DNA from: JAXLYE01 sp046351595
GTDB lineage: Bacteria > Myxococcota_A > Polyangia > Palsa-1104 > JAEUJZ01
NCBI GenBank assembly: GCA_046351595.1
Contig: JAXLYE010000005.1
Location: forward strand, 682,001-746,000
DNA length: 64,000 bases
Reading direction: 5' to 3'
Below the pieces are notes generated by a model, which was not told the DNA's origin, did not search any database, and worked only from the letters and a program-made list of their open reading frames with translations. Below, piece after piece: positions 46,433 through 55,170 of the stretch (the first letter of the stretch is position 1; each line of letters begins with the position of its first letter). The position numbers and the translations under genes are program-made.

Positions 46433-47152
46433 CTACGGCGCCGGGTTCGCCGGGTTCGCGCCGCCACGCGGGCCGCGGCCGGGTGCGCGCGCGGCCGTGA
46501 ACTGGGCGAGCTGCTCGGGATCGAGGATCGCCTTGGCCTTCTGCTCGGTGTCGGCGCGCAGCGCCTGCAGCGCCGGGCGCAGCTCGTCCATCGAGCGCTG
46601 GCCGCCGCGCGCGCTGGCCATCAGCGTCGCGCGCTGCGCCCGCTCGGCATCGAGCACCTTGGCCAGGTCGTCGTGCTGCCGGGGCGTCAGCCGCGCCGTC
46701 TCGCCGAGCCGCTGCAGGATGCGCGCATCGCGGCTCTGCTGGCGCTCGGACCACTGCTGCTGCTGCGTCTCGGCGATGAGCGCGCGCAGCCGCGCCTTGC
46801 CCTGCTCGGTCGCGGTGGCCTCGCCGGTGAGCAGCGCGTCGACGTCCTCGCGCAGCTGCTGCAGCTCGCCGGGTCCGTGGCCCGGCCCCGGTGCTGTCGC
46901 CGTCGCCGTCGCCGATGGCGGTGCGCCGGCCGCGGGCGGCGGGGTCGCGGCGCGCCAGGACTCGGTCTTCTCCAGCCGGTCCACCCGCGCCGCCAGCGCC
47001 GTGAGGTCGCCGTGCGGCGGGGCCTCGGCGGGGCTCTCGCGCAGCGCGTACACCCGCCGCTCCAGCTGGGTGACGCGCCGCTCCTGCAGCGCGAACCCGC
47101 CGATCGCAAGCGCCGAGAGCACCCAGGGCCCGAGGGAGAAGAGCAGCTTCAT
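46433..47152 (-). CDS. Membrane-anchored coiled-coil protein with LTxxQ-type motifs
   Basis: The 239-residue product starts with a signal anchor (LLFSLGPWVLSALAIGGFAL, about 3-22), then a coiled coil (RRVTQLERRVYAL), a Pro/Ala/Thr-rich linker (about 70-95), a helical domain rich in Gln/Arg with LTPRQHDDL and LDPEQLAQF, and a Gly/Pro tail. The LTPxQ motifs and helix pattern recall the Spy/CpxP family of periplasmic chaperones, but the similarity is slight. ATG 47152 has no clear ribosome site. It is divergent from the LOV kinase across 87 bases. A periplasmic role is inferred. Confidence 0.65.
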   Translation of the reverse strand: MKLLFSLGPWVLSALAIGGFALQERRVTQLERRVYALRESPAEAPPHGDLTALAARVDRLEKTESWRAATPPPAAGAPPSATATATAPGPGHGPGELQQLREDVDALLTGEATATEQGKARLRALIAETQQQQWSERQQSRDARILQRLGETARLTPRQHDDLAKVLDAERAQRATLMASARGGQRSMDELRPALQALRADTEQKAKAILDPEQLAQFTAARAPGRGPRGGANPANPAP

Positions 47153-47239
47153 GGGATGAAGCATGCCACGGCCGCGCTTGAGGCGCCCAGGGTCGCGTGT
47201 AAGCCTGACCAAGTCGCTCGCTGATCCGCCGGAGGGCTC

Positions 47240-49261
47240 ATGCTCTCGCACGTCCCTTTCACCATCGCGCCCGAGAACCAGCGGCTGCTGCTCTCGATTG
47301 TCGAGTACAGCCCGGACTTCATCGGCATCGCGCAGCGCGATGAGCACGTCCTGTACGTCAACCCGGCCGGTCGCGCGCTGATCGGCCTCGACAGCGAGAA
47401 CGCGTTCGCCGGCACCACCATCGCCGAGTACTTCCCCGACGGCGAGCGCGAGCGCATCCAGCGCGAGGTGATGCCGACGCTGCGCACGGCCGGCCGCTAC
47501 ATCGGCGAGTCGCGCTTCCGCCACTTCCAGACCGGAGCGAGCATCCCCATCGAGCTGAACGCCTTCGCCATGCCCGATCCGGTGACCGGCGAGCCGGCCT
47601 ACTTCGCCTGCGTCGTGCGCGACCTGACCGGCAGCAAGCAGGCCGAGGCCGGGCTGCGGCTGCGCGATCAGGCGCTGCGCGCCGTCGCTGGCGGCATCCT
47701 CATCACCGACCCCACGCACCCCGACAACCCCATCGTCTTCGCCAACCCCGGGTTCGAGCGCCTCACCGGGTACGGCCCGCAAGAGAGCGTGGGTCAGAAC
47801 TGCCGCTTCCTGCAGGGCCCGGCCACGGACCCGGCGACCGTCGCCGAGCTGCGCCGCGCGCAGCGGGACGGGCGGGCGGTGGCGGTCGAGATCCTCAACT
47901 ACCGCAAGGACGGGACGCCGTTCTGGAACGCGCTGTCCGTCTCTCCCATCCACGACGCCGCGGGCCGCATCACCCACTTCATCGGCGTACAGACCGACGT
48001 CACCGCGCGCCGCCAGCTCGAGGAGCAGTTCCGGCAGGCGCAGAAGATGGAGGCGCTCGGTCGGCTGGCCGGCGGCGTCGCGCACGACTTCAACAACCTC
48101 TTAACCGTCATCGGCGGCTACGGGGCGTTCCTGCTCGATGAGCTGCCGCCCGAGGATCCGGCGCGCGCCATGGTGCGCGAGATGATCGATGCCGGCGAGC
48201 GCGCCGCCGGCCTGACGCGCCAGCTGCTGACGTTCAGCAGCAAGGCGGTGATCGAGCCGCGCATCCTCAGCCTCAAGGACGTGGTCGCGGACACCGAGCG
48301 GCTGCTGCGGCGCGTGATCGGCGAGGACATCGAGCTGTGCGTGCACGCCGAGCCCGAGGTCGCGCGGGTGCGCGCGGATCCGGGGCAGCTCACGCAGGTG
48401 CTGCTCAACCTGGCGGTGAACGCGCGCGACGCCATGCCGCGCGGCGGCCGGCTGACCATCGAGATCCGCAGCGCCGAGCTCGATGAGGAGTGCCGGCGCA
48501 CCTACCCGCACACCCGCCCGGGGCGCTACGTGTTGCTCTCGGTCTCGGACACCGGGCACGGAGTTCCGCCAGAGATCCTGTCGCGCATCTGGGAGCCGTT
48601 CTTCACCACCAAGGAGCCGGGAAAAGGGACCGGGCTCGGGCTGGCCGTGGTGCACGGCATCGTCGAGCAGGCGGGCGGCTGCGCCCTGGTCGCCAGCGAC
48701 GTCGGGCGCGGCACCACCTTCAAGGTGTTCCTGCCGTCGGTCGAGGGGCGCGCCGCGGTGAGCCGGCCGGCGCGTGGCTGGCGCGCGCTGCCGCAGGGGA
48801 CCGAGACCGTCCTCCTGGTCGAAGACGAGGCCGGGGTGCGGGCGCTGGCGGCGCACGTGCTCGCGGGGTGCGGCTACACCGTGCTCGAGGCGCCGGACGG
48901 AGAGGAGGCGCTGCGCCTGGCCCGGCAGCAGTCGGGGCGCATCGAGCTGCTGATCACCGACGTGGTGATGCCGCGCCTCGGAGGCCGCGAGCTGGCGGCG
49001 CAGCTGCGCGCGCGCGACCCGCGGCTGCGCATCCTGTACCTCAGCGGCTACGCCGACGACGCCGAGGTCCGGCACGGCGTCGAGCAGGGTGAGGTCGGGT
49101 TCTTGGCCAAGCCCTTCTTCCCGAGCGATCTCGCGCACAAGGTGCGGCAGCTCCTGGATGAACCCCAAGCTCAACCCCAACTCCAACCCCGACCCGCGCG
49201 CTCAGATGCACCGGAGCCGCCGTCCGGGAAGACCCCGCCGGAAGGTCAAGGGAGCCCGTGA
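47240..49261 (+). CDS. LOV-domain hybrid histidine kinase (PAS-LOV-HK-REC)
   Basis: The 673-residue blue-light-sensor candidate has PAS (about 12-130), LOV (about 138-255), HisKA/HATPase (about 270-500) and a receiver domain (about 525-645). The LOV core reads GQNCRFLQG with the photo-adduct C188, then ILNYRKDGTPFWN and FIGVQTDVT, all canonical for flavin-binding LOV. The kinase shows GGVAHDFNNLL (phospho-H282), an N-box, GKGTGLGLAVVHGI and DTGHGVPPEI. The receiver has TDVVMPR with D574, so an intramolecular phosphorelay is likely. No membrane segment. The stop overlaps by 16 bases with the converging sigma-54 response regulator. The start at 47240 follows GGAGGGCTC. Confidence 0.93.
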   Translation: MLSHVPFTIAPENQRLLLSIVEYSPDFIGIAQRDEHVLYVNPAGRALIGLDSENAFAGTTIAEYFPDGERERIQREVMPTLRTAGRYIGESRFRHFQTGASIPIELNAFAMPDPVTGEPAYFACVVRDLTGSKQAEAGLRLRDQALRAVAGGILITDPTHPDNPIVFANPGFERLTGYGPQESVGQNCRFLQGPATDPATVAELRRAQRDGRAVAVEILNYRKDGTPFWNALSVSPIHDAAGRITHFIGVQTDVTARRQLEEQFRQAQKMEALGRLAGGVAHDFNNLLTVIGGYGAFLLDELPPEDPARAMVREMIDAGERAAGLTRQLLTFSSKAVIEPRILSLKDVVADTERLLRRVIGEDIELCVHAEPEVARVRADPGQLTQVLLNLAVNARDAMPRGGRLTIEIRSAELDEECRRTYPHTRPGRYVLLSVSDTGHGVPPEILSRIWEPFFTTKEPGKGTGLGLAVVHGIVEQAGGCALVASDVGRGTTFKVFLPSVEGRAAVSRPARGWRALPQGTETVLLVEDEAGVRALAAHVLAGCGYTVLEAPDGEEALRLARQQSGRIELLITDVVMPRLGGRELAAQLRARDPRLRILYLSGYADDAEVRHGVEQGEVGFLAKPFFPSDLAHKVRQLLDEPQAQPQLQPRPARSDAPEPPSGKTPPEGQGSP

Positions 49262-50646
49262 CGGTCGCGCTTGCGGTACAGCGTGGAGGGATCGATCCCG
49301 AGCGCCTTGGCCGCGGAGTCCAGCGTCGGGTGGCGGGCGAGCACCGCCATCAGGTGGCGGCGCTCGGCGGCGTCCAGCGTCTCGCTGGTGTCGGGGTCCG
49401 CGTCCGGCGCGGCGCTGCGGAGCTCCTCGGGCAGGAGCTCGGGATCGAGCGCACTGCCAGCGGCCAGGATGACCGCGCGCTCTAGCACGTTGAGCAGCTC
49501 GCGCAGGTTCCCGGGCCAGGCATGGTCGAGCAGCGCGCGCTCGACGTCGGGCGGGATGCAGAGGCTGCCGCGGCGGTAGCGCTGTGCCAGGTCGTCGACG
49601 AGGCCGCGGGCCAAAACCGGGATGTCCTCGCGCCGCTCGCGCAGCGCCGGGACGCGCAGGGAGAATACGTTCAGCCGGTAGTAGAGATCCTGACGGAAGC
49701 GCTGCGCGCGCACCTCGGCCTTCAGGTCGCGGTGGGTCGCGGCGATGATCCGCGCCTGCGAGCGCAGGGCCGCGCTCTCGCCGACGCGCACGTACTCCCG
49801 CTCCTCCAGGAGCCGCAGGAGCTTGCCCTGGACCTCCAGCGGCAGCTCGCCGATGTCGTCCAGGAACAGCGTGCCGCTGCCCGCGACCTCGACGAAGCCG
49901 GTGTGCGGCCGGTCCGCGCCGGTGAAGGATCCCCGGCAGTGTCCGAACAGCTGCGACTCGATGAGCGTCGGCGCGATCGAGGCGCAGTGCACGGTGACAA
50001 AGGGCAGGGCGGCGCGCGCGGACAGCGTGTGGATGTGGCGCGCCAGCGTGCTCTTGCCGGTCCCGGTCTCGCCGAGCAGCAGCACCGTGGCGTCGGTCTC
50101 GGCGGCGCGCGCGCACAGCGCCAGCGTCGAGCGCATGGCCGGGCTGCGGCTCTCGAGGTTGATGCGCACGTCGCGGCCGCTCAGCCGCGGTCCGGTCGCG
50201 ACCTCCTGCCGCCGCGCGCTCTGCGCGAGGGTCTGCTCGATCACCTGTCGCACCTGCAGCGGTGTGAACGGCTTGACCAGGTAGTCGCAGGCGCCCGCCC
50301 GCATCGCCTCGACCGCGCTGTCGATGCTGCCGTGGGCCGTGATCAGGATGACCGGCACCGCGGGCAACAGCTGCACCAGCGCTCGGATCACCGCGATGCC
50401 GTCCATTCCCGGCAGCTTGCGGTCCACCAGGATCGCCGCCGGAGCGACGGTCCGCGCCAGCTCGATGCCGCGCTCGCCGCTGTCCCCGACGGTCACCTCG
50501 TAGCCCGCCTTCTGCAGGCAGATCGAGAGCACCTTGTGGAGGGCCGTCTCGTCGTCGATGACCAGGATCCGCGGCTTGGGACCGGTGCTCACACGGACGA
50601 TTCTAGGGGTCTGTGAGCTGGCTCTCAAGGGAGGCGCGCCCGCCAT
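49246..50646 (-). CDS. NtrC-family sigma-54 response regulator
   Basis: The 466-residue activator has a receiver domain (about 25-140, VIDDETALH, LVDRKLPGMDG with the phospho-Asp), an AAA+ domain (about 165-400, LLGETGTGKSTLARH Walker A, GTLFLDDIGELP Walker B) and a C-terminal Fis-type HTH (LDSAAKALGIDPSTLYRKR). The sigma-54 contact loop is GSFTGA, a one-residue variant of GAFTGA. ATG 50646 has GGAG five bases upstream and is preferred over GTG 50592. It converges on the LOV kinase with a 16-base overlap and is divergent from the GAF-type activator. Phosphorylation by the LOV kinase is plausible from position only. Confidence 0.9.
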   Translation of the reverse strand: MAGAPPLRASSQTPRIVRVSTGPKPRILVIDDETALHKVLSICLQKAGYEVTVGDSGERGIELARTVAPAAILVDRKLPGMDGIAVIRALVQLLPAVPVILITAHGSIDSAVEAMRAGACDYLVKPFTPLQVRQVIEQTLAQSARRQEVATGPRLSGRDVRINLESRSPAMRSTLALCARAAETDATVLLLGETGTGKSTLARHIHTLSARAALPFVTVHCASIAPTLIESQLFGHCRGSFTGADRPHTGFVEVAGSGTLFLDDIGELPLEVQGKLLRLLEEREYVRVGESAALRSQARIIAATHRDLKAEVRAQRFRQDLYYRLNVFSLRVPALRERREDIPVLARGLVDDLAQRYRRGSLCIPPDVERALLDHAWPGNLRELLNVLERAVILAAGSALDPELLPEELRSAAPDADPDTSETLDAAERRHLMAVLARHPTLDSAAKALGIDPSTLYRKRDRHGLP

Positions 50647-50686
50647 CGTCGCTCCGTCCGTCCGGTGTGCAGGGCATGCACGGATA

Positions 50687-50721
50687 CATGATGGAAGGAG
50701 GCCCATCATGCAAAAATGCAT
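50687..50721. promoter_or_regulatory. Nested palindromes between divergent sigma-54 activator genes
   Basis: CATGATGG (50687-50694) and CCATCATG (50703-50710) are a perfect eight-base inverted repeat. ATGCA-AAAA-TGCAT (50708-50721) overlaps its right arm, and GCATGCA lies just upstream (50674-50680). The 167-bp region separates two divergent sigma-54 activator genes. Such symmetric words are likely activator binding sites. Confidence 0.5.
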
Positions 50722-50783
50722 GACTCCCAGAGAGCTCCGTCCGCCTCCTAGGGAGTCCCCTTCGGGGAATCGCAGGGCCCTCT

Positions 50784-50799
50784 GTGGCACGCCGCTTGT
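50784..50799 (+). promoter_or_regulatory. Weak sigma-54-like -24/-12 element
   Basis: TGGCAC-N5-TTGTT matches the -24 part of the sigma-54 consensus exactly but has GT instead of GC at -12. It ends 14 bases before ATG 50814, and the ribosome site would lie upstream of the predicted transcript start. Low confidence. Confidence 0.25.
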
Positions 50800-50813
50800 T
50801 GAAGGCGGCACGA

Positions 50814-53003
50814 ATGTTCCCGCAGCCCCCGAGCGACCGTGCCTTGCCCGTCCTCTCCCTCCTCAACGCCCTGGTCAGCGAGGTGTCGGCCGGCTTCATG
50901 GAGCTGCCGGCGTGCGAGCTCGGGCGCGGGATCGATACCGCGCTGCAGGTTGTGGGAGAGTCCCTCGAGTTCGATCGCTGTGTGGTCGGCCTGTTCACAC
51001 CGGATCGACAGCACCTGGAGCTGTGCCACAGCTGGGCGCGCGACCCGGCCGCGGCTCCCAGAGAGCGGGCGCACCGGGTCGCGGACTTTCCGTACTCCTT
51101 TGGCCGCATCTTCGCGGGCCACGACCTCACCCTCGGCTCGCTGAGCAGCGCCGAGCCGGCGGCGCTGGCCGAGGTGCAGCGCTTCGCCGCGCACGGGGTC
51201 CAGGCGCTGATCGCGATGCCGCTGCGCCTCGGTCGCAGCATCATCGGGCTGATCAGCTTCTCGAACAACCAGGGTCTGCGGCAGTGGCCGCGCGACGTCC
51301 TCACCAGCCTGCGCCTGACCGCTGAGATCATCGCCAGCGCGCTCGATCGCAAGCGCCAGGAGGGGCACCTGCAGGCGCGGCAAGAGCTCGACGCGCTCCT
51401 GGCGCGGGTGTCGCACGACTTCGTCACCGCACCGCTGGCGGCGCTGGATGAGGTGATGCCGCGCGCGCTCTCGGACATCGGCCGCACGCTGCGCTTCGGT
51501 CGCGCCGCCCTGTTCCGCCGCGAGCCGCACAGCTCCTGGGCCGCGCTCTGGCACGAGTGGTCGGCGCCGGACGTCGCGCCGCTGCCGCCCGCGCTGGCGC
51601 GGGTGGACCGGACCGCGGTCACGTACCTGCCGCCCGCCTATCACGACGGGCAGTCCGTGCTCTTGGACGCCGCGCAGGTGCCGGCTGGGACCGTGCTCCA
51701 TTCGTACGTACAGCGCACCGGCCTGCGCTCGCTGGTGCTGTCGCCGATGCTCAACGCCGGGCAGAACTTCGGCACGCTGCTGCTGCACGAGTTCAACGCG
51801 CGCTGCCTCTCGGAGTCGGCGCTGCGGCAGCTCACGCTCCTTGGCCAGCTGTTCGCGAGCGTGATCTCGCGCTTCGAAGCCGAGCAGGCGCGGGCGCGGG
51901 CCTTCGAGGAGCTGCAGCTGATCAAGGGCCGCATCGAGCGCGAGCGCGACTACCTGCGCGAGGAGGTCCGCGGCCAGCAGCCCGCGGGCGCCGGCGCCAC
52001 CTTCGGCAGCAGCCCGGCGATGCGCGGTGTGCTGGGCGCCATCGACGCGGTGGCCGCGACGCAGGCGGCGGTGCTGATCCGCGGCGAGTCCGGGGTCGGC
52101 AAGGAGCTCATCGCGCGCGCGCTGCACGATCAGAGCCCGCGCCGGGACGGACCGCTGGTCAAGGTCAACTGCGCCTCCATCCCGCGCGAGCTGTTCGAGA
52201 GCGAGTTCTTCGGCCACGCCCGCGGCGCGTTCAGCGGCGCGCTCAAGGATCGCGTCGGCCGCTTCGAGCTCGCGGACCGCGGCACGATCTTCCTCGACGA
52301 GGTCGGCGACATCCCGATCGATCTGCAGGCCAAGCTGCTGCGTGTGCTGCAGGAGGGCGAGTACGAGCGCGTCGGCGAGGAGCGGACCCGCCGGGTGAGC
52401 GTGCGCGTCCTGTCGGCCACCAACCGGCCGCTGGAAGAGGACATCGCCGCGGGCCGGTTCCGCCGCGATCTGTACTACCGACTGAGCACGTTCCCGATCG
52501 TTGTGCCGCCGCTGCGCGAGCGCGGCGAGGACGTGCTGCGGCTGGCGCGGCACTTCCTGACCCAGTACGCGCGCAGCGCCGGCCGGCTCGAGCTGACGCT
52601 GGGCGCCGACGACGAGCGGCAGCTGCTCGGCTACCCCTGGCCCGGCAACGTGCGCGAGCTGCAGCACGTCATCGAGCGCGCCGTCATCCTGTCGAGCGGC
52701 CCGCGCCTGCGGCTCGAGCTGGCGCTGCCGGAGCTGCCGCCCGCGGCGCAGGGGTCGGCGCTGTCGTCGCTGCCCGCCCTCGGGACGAGCCGACTCTCGC
52801 CGCCGCTGCAGTCCGCGCCCGTCCTGCCGCAGCCGATGTCGATGATCGAGCTGAAGCGGATCGAGCGCGACAACCTCCTGGCCGCGCTGCAGAGCACGCA
52901 CTGGCGCATCTCGGGCAGCGGCGGCGCCTCGGAGCTGCTGGGCCTGAAGCCCTCGACGCTGCGCGACCGCATGCGCGCCCTCGGCATCGCGCGCGGCCGC
53001 TGA
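50814..53003 (+). CDS. GAF-GAF sigma-54-dependent transcriptional activator
   Basis: The 729-residue activator has two GAF-like sensor domains (about 10-190 and 200-370) and a linker coiled coil (ELQLIKGRIERERDYLREE). An AAA+ domain (about 395-630) and a Fis-type HTH (EKR-like helix, SGGASELLGLKPSTLRDRMRALG) follow. Walker A is GESGVGKELIA, Walker B IFLDEVGDIP, and the sigma-54 loop is GAFSGA. The sequence resembles FhlA/NorR-type activators, whose GAF domains sense small ligands or redox state rather than phosphorylation. ATG 50814 has a GAAGG site; the GTG at 50784 is rejected. It converges on the PAS/STAS gene (15-base gap). Confidence 0.92.
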   Translation: MFPQPPSDRALPVLSLLNALVSEVSAGFMELPACELGRGIDTALQVVGESLEFDRCVVGLFTPDRQHLELCHSWARDPAAAPRERAHRVADFPYSFGRIFAGHDLTLGSLSSAEPAALAEVQRFAAHGVQALIAMPLRLGRSIIGLISFSNNQGLRQWPRDVLTSLRLTAEIIASALDRKRQEGHLQARQELDALLARVSHDFVTAPLAALDEVMPRALSDIGRTLRFGRAALFRREPHSSWAALWHEWSAPDVAPLPPALARVDRTAVTYLPPAYHDGQSVLLDAAQVPAGTVLHSYVQRTGLRSLVLSPMLNAGQNFGTLLLHEFNARCLSESALRQLTLLGQLFASVISRFEAEQARARAFEELQLIKGRIERERDYLREEVRGQQPAGAGATFGSSPAMRGVLGAIDAVAATQAAVLIRGESGVGKELIARALHDQSPRRDGPLVKVNCASIPRELFESEFFGHARGAFSGALKDRVGRFELADRGTIFLDEVGDIPIDLQAKLLRVLQEGEYERVGEERTRRVSVRVLSATNRPLEEDIAAGRFRRDLYYRLSTFPIVVPPLRERGEDVLRLARHFLTQYARSAGRLELTLGADDERQLLGYPWPGNVRELQHVIERAVILSSGPRLRLELALPELPPAAQGSALSSLPALGTSRLSPPLQSAPVLPQPMSMIELKRIERDNLLAALQSTHWRISGSGGASELLGLKPSTLRDRMRALGIARGR

Positions 53004-53018
53004 GGGCGGCGCTTGGGT

Positions 53019-54182
53019 TCAGGCGCCGGTCGCGTACGCGATCCCGGACTGCAGCGTGCTGCGGATGACCAGGTTGCTCCAGTCGACGTCGAGCTCGACG
53101 AGGATCTTGGCGACCTCGGGGCGGACGCCGGTCAGCACGATCCGCGAGCCGAGCAGCTGCACCGCGCGCGCGACCTTGACGACCGCGGCGGCGACGCGCT
53201 GGTCCATGTCGCTGACGCCGGTGATGTCGAGGATCGCGACCTGCGCGCCGCGCCGGCTGAGCCCCTCGAGGATCGAGCCGAGCAGCTGCTGCGCGCGCGA
53301 GGGCTCGACCGAGCCGATGAGCGGCATGACCACGACGTCGTCGTTGATCGGGATGAGCGGCGTCGACAGCTCGGTGATGCGGCGGGCCTGCTCGCGGATG
53401 GTGAGCTCGGCGAGCTTGCGGTCGTTGATGTTGATGTCGACGCCGACCATGCGCAGCGGCTTGCCGTCCGCGGACCAGCTGATCACGCGGCCCTGATCGA
53501 GGCTCCAGCGGTACGTGCCGTCCTTCTGGCGCAGGCGATTCTCACACTGGTAGATGCCGGTGCCGCGCGCCCAGTAGGACTTCAGCGCGTCGAAGGCGCG
53601 GTTGACGTCGTCCGGGTGGAGCAGGCCGACCCAGGTGTCGATGTGCGGCGGCAGCTCCTCCTGCTTGTAGCCCAGGGACTCGCACCAGCGCGGGCTCATG
53701 TAGCACTTGCCGCTCGGGATGTCCCAGTCCCAGTAACCGTCCGGCATCAGATCGAATACATACTTCGAGCGCTCCTGCGCGCTTCGGTCCTCCTCGCGCA
53801 GGCGCTTGCGCTCGGTGACGTCGTACTGGACCAGCAGCGCGCCGTCGAGACCGGGGGCGGTGTAGCGGCTCGCCACGAGCTCGAAGGTGTGCGCCTTGTC
53901 GGCCGCGCCGCAGTCATACTCGAACCGGAAGGACTCGGCCTTTCCGGAGAGCACGTCGCGGACTCCCTGCGTGATGTTGGCGCTCGGCCGGTCGGCCTTG
54001 CGGGCGCGCGCGCACGCCTCGAAGAAGTCGCTGCCCGGCGCGAAGGGCTCGCCGCCGAGCGCGTCCTGTGCGGTGAGCTGGCTGAGCGCCGGGTTGCGCG
54101 CCACGATCTGTCCGCTCGCGGTAAGGAGCGCCGCGGGCTCGCGGAGCGCGTTGAGGAACGGCTGCGGTTCATGCTGGTTCAT
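53019..54182 (-). CDS. RsbR paralogue: PAS-PAS-STAS protein lacking phospho-threonines
   Basis: The 387-residue protein has two PAS domains (about 8-125 and 140-260, the second with WDWDIPSGKCYMSPRW and YRWSLDQGRVI) and a STAS domain (about 268-385, ITELSTPLIPINDDVVVMPL). The domain style matches RsbR sensors of the stressosome. At the positions of Bacillus RsbR Thr171 and Thr205 it has P294 and Q328, with the same 34-residue spacing, so neither RsbT site is available. The gene is divergent from the stressosome operon across 352 bases. It probably builds into the stressosome as a non-switchable subunit, or competes with the phosphorylatable RsbR. The first PAS could bind a small ligand or haem. 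Confidence 0.88.
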   Translation of the reverse strand: MNQHEPQPFLNALREPAALLTASGQIVARNPALSQLTAQDALGGEPFAPGSDFFEACARARKADRPSANITQGVRDVLSGKAESFRFEYDCGAADKAHTFELVASRYTAPGLDGALLVQYDVTERKRLREEDRSAQERSKYVFDLMPDGYWDWDIPSGKCYMSPRWCESLGYKQEELPPHIDTWVGLLHPDDVNRAFDALKSYWARGTGIYQCENRLRQKDGTYRWSLDQGRVISWSADGKPLRMVGVDININDRKLAELTIREQARRITELSTPLIPINDDVVVMPLIGSVEPSRAQQLLGSILEGLSRRGAQVAILDITGVSDMDQRVAAAVVKVARAVQLLGSRIVLTGVRPEVAKILVELDVDWSNLVIRSTLQSGIAYATGA

Positions 54183-54304
54183 GGTTGCCTCTGCGCAGCT
54201 GGCCTACCGGTGGGAAAGCCGCTTTTCATGTGCGTAATAGGGAACGCGCAGGATGCGGAGCTCGCGCTGTCTCGCGGCGCCCTGCGTACTCGCGCAGATC
54301 GATA

Positions 54305-54317
54305 GCACTGACAGTGC
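54305..54317. promoter_or_regulatory. GCACTG-A-CAGTGC palindrome
   Basis: A perfect six-base inverted repeat around one base lies in the 352-bp divergent region, about 125 bases from the PAS/STAS start and 220 from the rsbT-like start. It is a candidate operator for either gene. The rest of the gap 54183-54534 holds no gene; the open frame there is Arg-rich. Confidence 0.45.
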
Positions 54318-54417
54318 CAATTCCGTCTCTTAGCGGGCTCCGGTCGCTCGCGAGAGAGTGCCGCGCTTCCGCTTGCGCGCTCTCTTTGCGCGCTGGCGGC
54401 AGTCCGTGCCGCGCTGG

Positions 54418-54447
54418 CGGGATCCCGTGAGCGCCCGCGGGATCCCG
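54418..54447. promoter_or_regulatory. Twin CGGGATCCCG palindromes, 20 bp apart, upstream of stressosome operon
   Basis: CGGGATCCCG is present at 54418-54427 and again at 54438-54447. The copies are each self-complementary and are centred exactly 20 bases apart, on one face of the helix. With two flanking bases (GG before, CC after) they form a 12-base inverted repeat around a 10-base centre. They lie 88 bases before the rsbT-like start. Such a layout fits a dimer-of-dimers operator. A BamHI-like word alone is not evidence; the doubled, phased arrangement is. Confidence 0.55.
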
Positions 54448-54534
54448 CCGCCGCGGCGCGGAGCCGGATCAGGAGCTTCGAGGAGTTCGCGCTCCGAGCT
54501 CGCTGGTACGGCGCGTGCTGTCTCCGCCATCACC

Positions 54535-55170
54535 ATGAGCCTGCTGCGCGAGCTCGAAGAAACCCTGACCCAGCACGTCTCGACCATCAACGCCCGGGTC
54601 GTTGTCGAGCGCAGCCGCCGCGTGCTCCGCACCCCGGTGCTCCTGAACAGCGAGGATCGCGCGCGCTTCATGGCCGCGGTGCGCTCCTCGCTGCGCCTGT
54701 TCACCAGCGATGAGAAGGCCGCCTTTATCCTGGCGGACATCGATCGTCGCCTCAGCCCCGGTGCCAGCCGCACCGAGCACGAGCGGCTCTCCTTCTCGAT
54801 CCAGAACGAGGACGATCTGCGCGCGGCGCGGGCCGCCGCTCGCGACCTCTGTCTGACCTTCTCGAGCACCAGCACCGACGCGCACCGCATGGCGACCGCG
54901 GTCAGCGAGCTGGCGCGCAACATCGTCACCTACACACCCGGCGGCACGATCGAGCTCGAGCTCCGCCGCGGCCCGCCGATGCGGTTTTTGATCATCGCAG
55001 AGGATCGCGGGCCGGGCATCCCGCACCTCGAGCAGGTGCTGGCCGGGCAGTACAAATCCAAGACAGGGCTGGGCCGCGGGCTCCTCGGAGTGAAGCGGCT
55101 CATGCAGCAGTTCCGCGTCAAGACCGGCGCCCAGGGCACCCGAATCGAGGCAGAGGCCATACTCTCATGA
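54535..55170 (+). CDS. rsbT: RsbT-like serine/threonine kinase (HATPase)
   Basis: The 211-residue protein has an N-terminal helical region (1-85, no PAS) and a GHKL ATPase domain (about 90-210): TAVSELARNIVTYTPGG (N-box), EDRGPGIP (G1) and GLGRGLLGVKRLM (G2). This layout is that of RsbT, the stressosome kinase that phosphorylates RsbR and RsbS and, when released, activates its partner. The N-terminal extension is longer than in Bacillus RsbT (133 residues). Its stop overlaps the RsbS-like start by ATGA. ATG 54535 has only a weak ribosome site; an in-frame GTG at 54358 would add an Arg-rich shadow and is rejected. Confidence 0.87.
   Translation: MSLLRELEETLTQHVSTINARVVVERSRRVLRTPVLLNSEDRARFMAAVRSSLRLFTSDEKAAFILADIDRRLSPGASRTEHERLSFSIQNEDDLRAARAAARDLCLTFSSTSTDAHRMATAVSELARNIVTYTPGGTIELELRRGPPMRFLIIAEDRGPGIPHLEQVLAGQYKSKTGLGRGLLGVKRLMQQFRVKTGAQGTRIEAEAILS

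Noticed and set aside
53019..54182. Histidine kinase
   Set aside because: PAS domains are present, but the C-terminus is STAS, with no HisKA or ATPase motif.
54358..54534. N-terminal extension of the rsbT-like protein
   Set aside because: The extra 59 residues are Arg/Ala/Ser-rich and cover the palindromes; they look noncoding.
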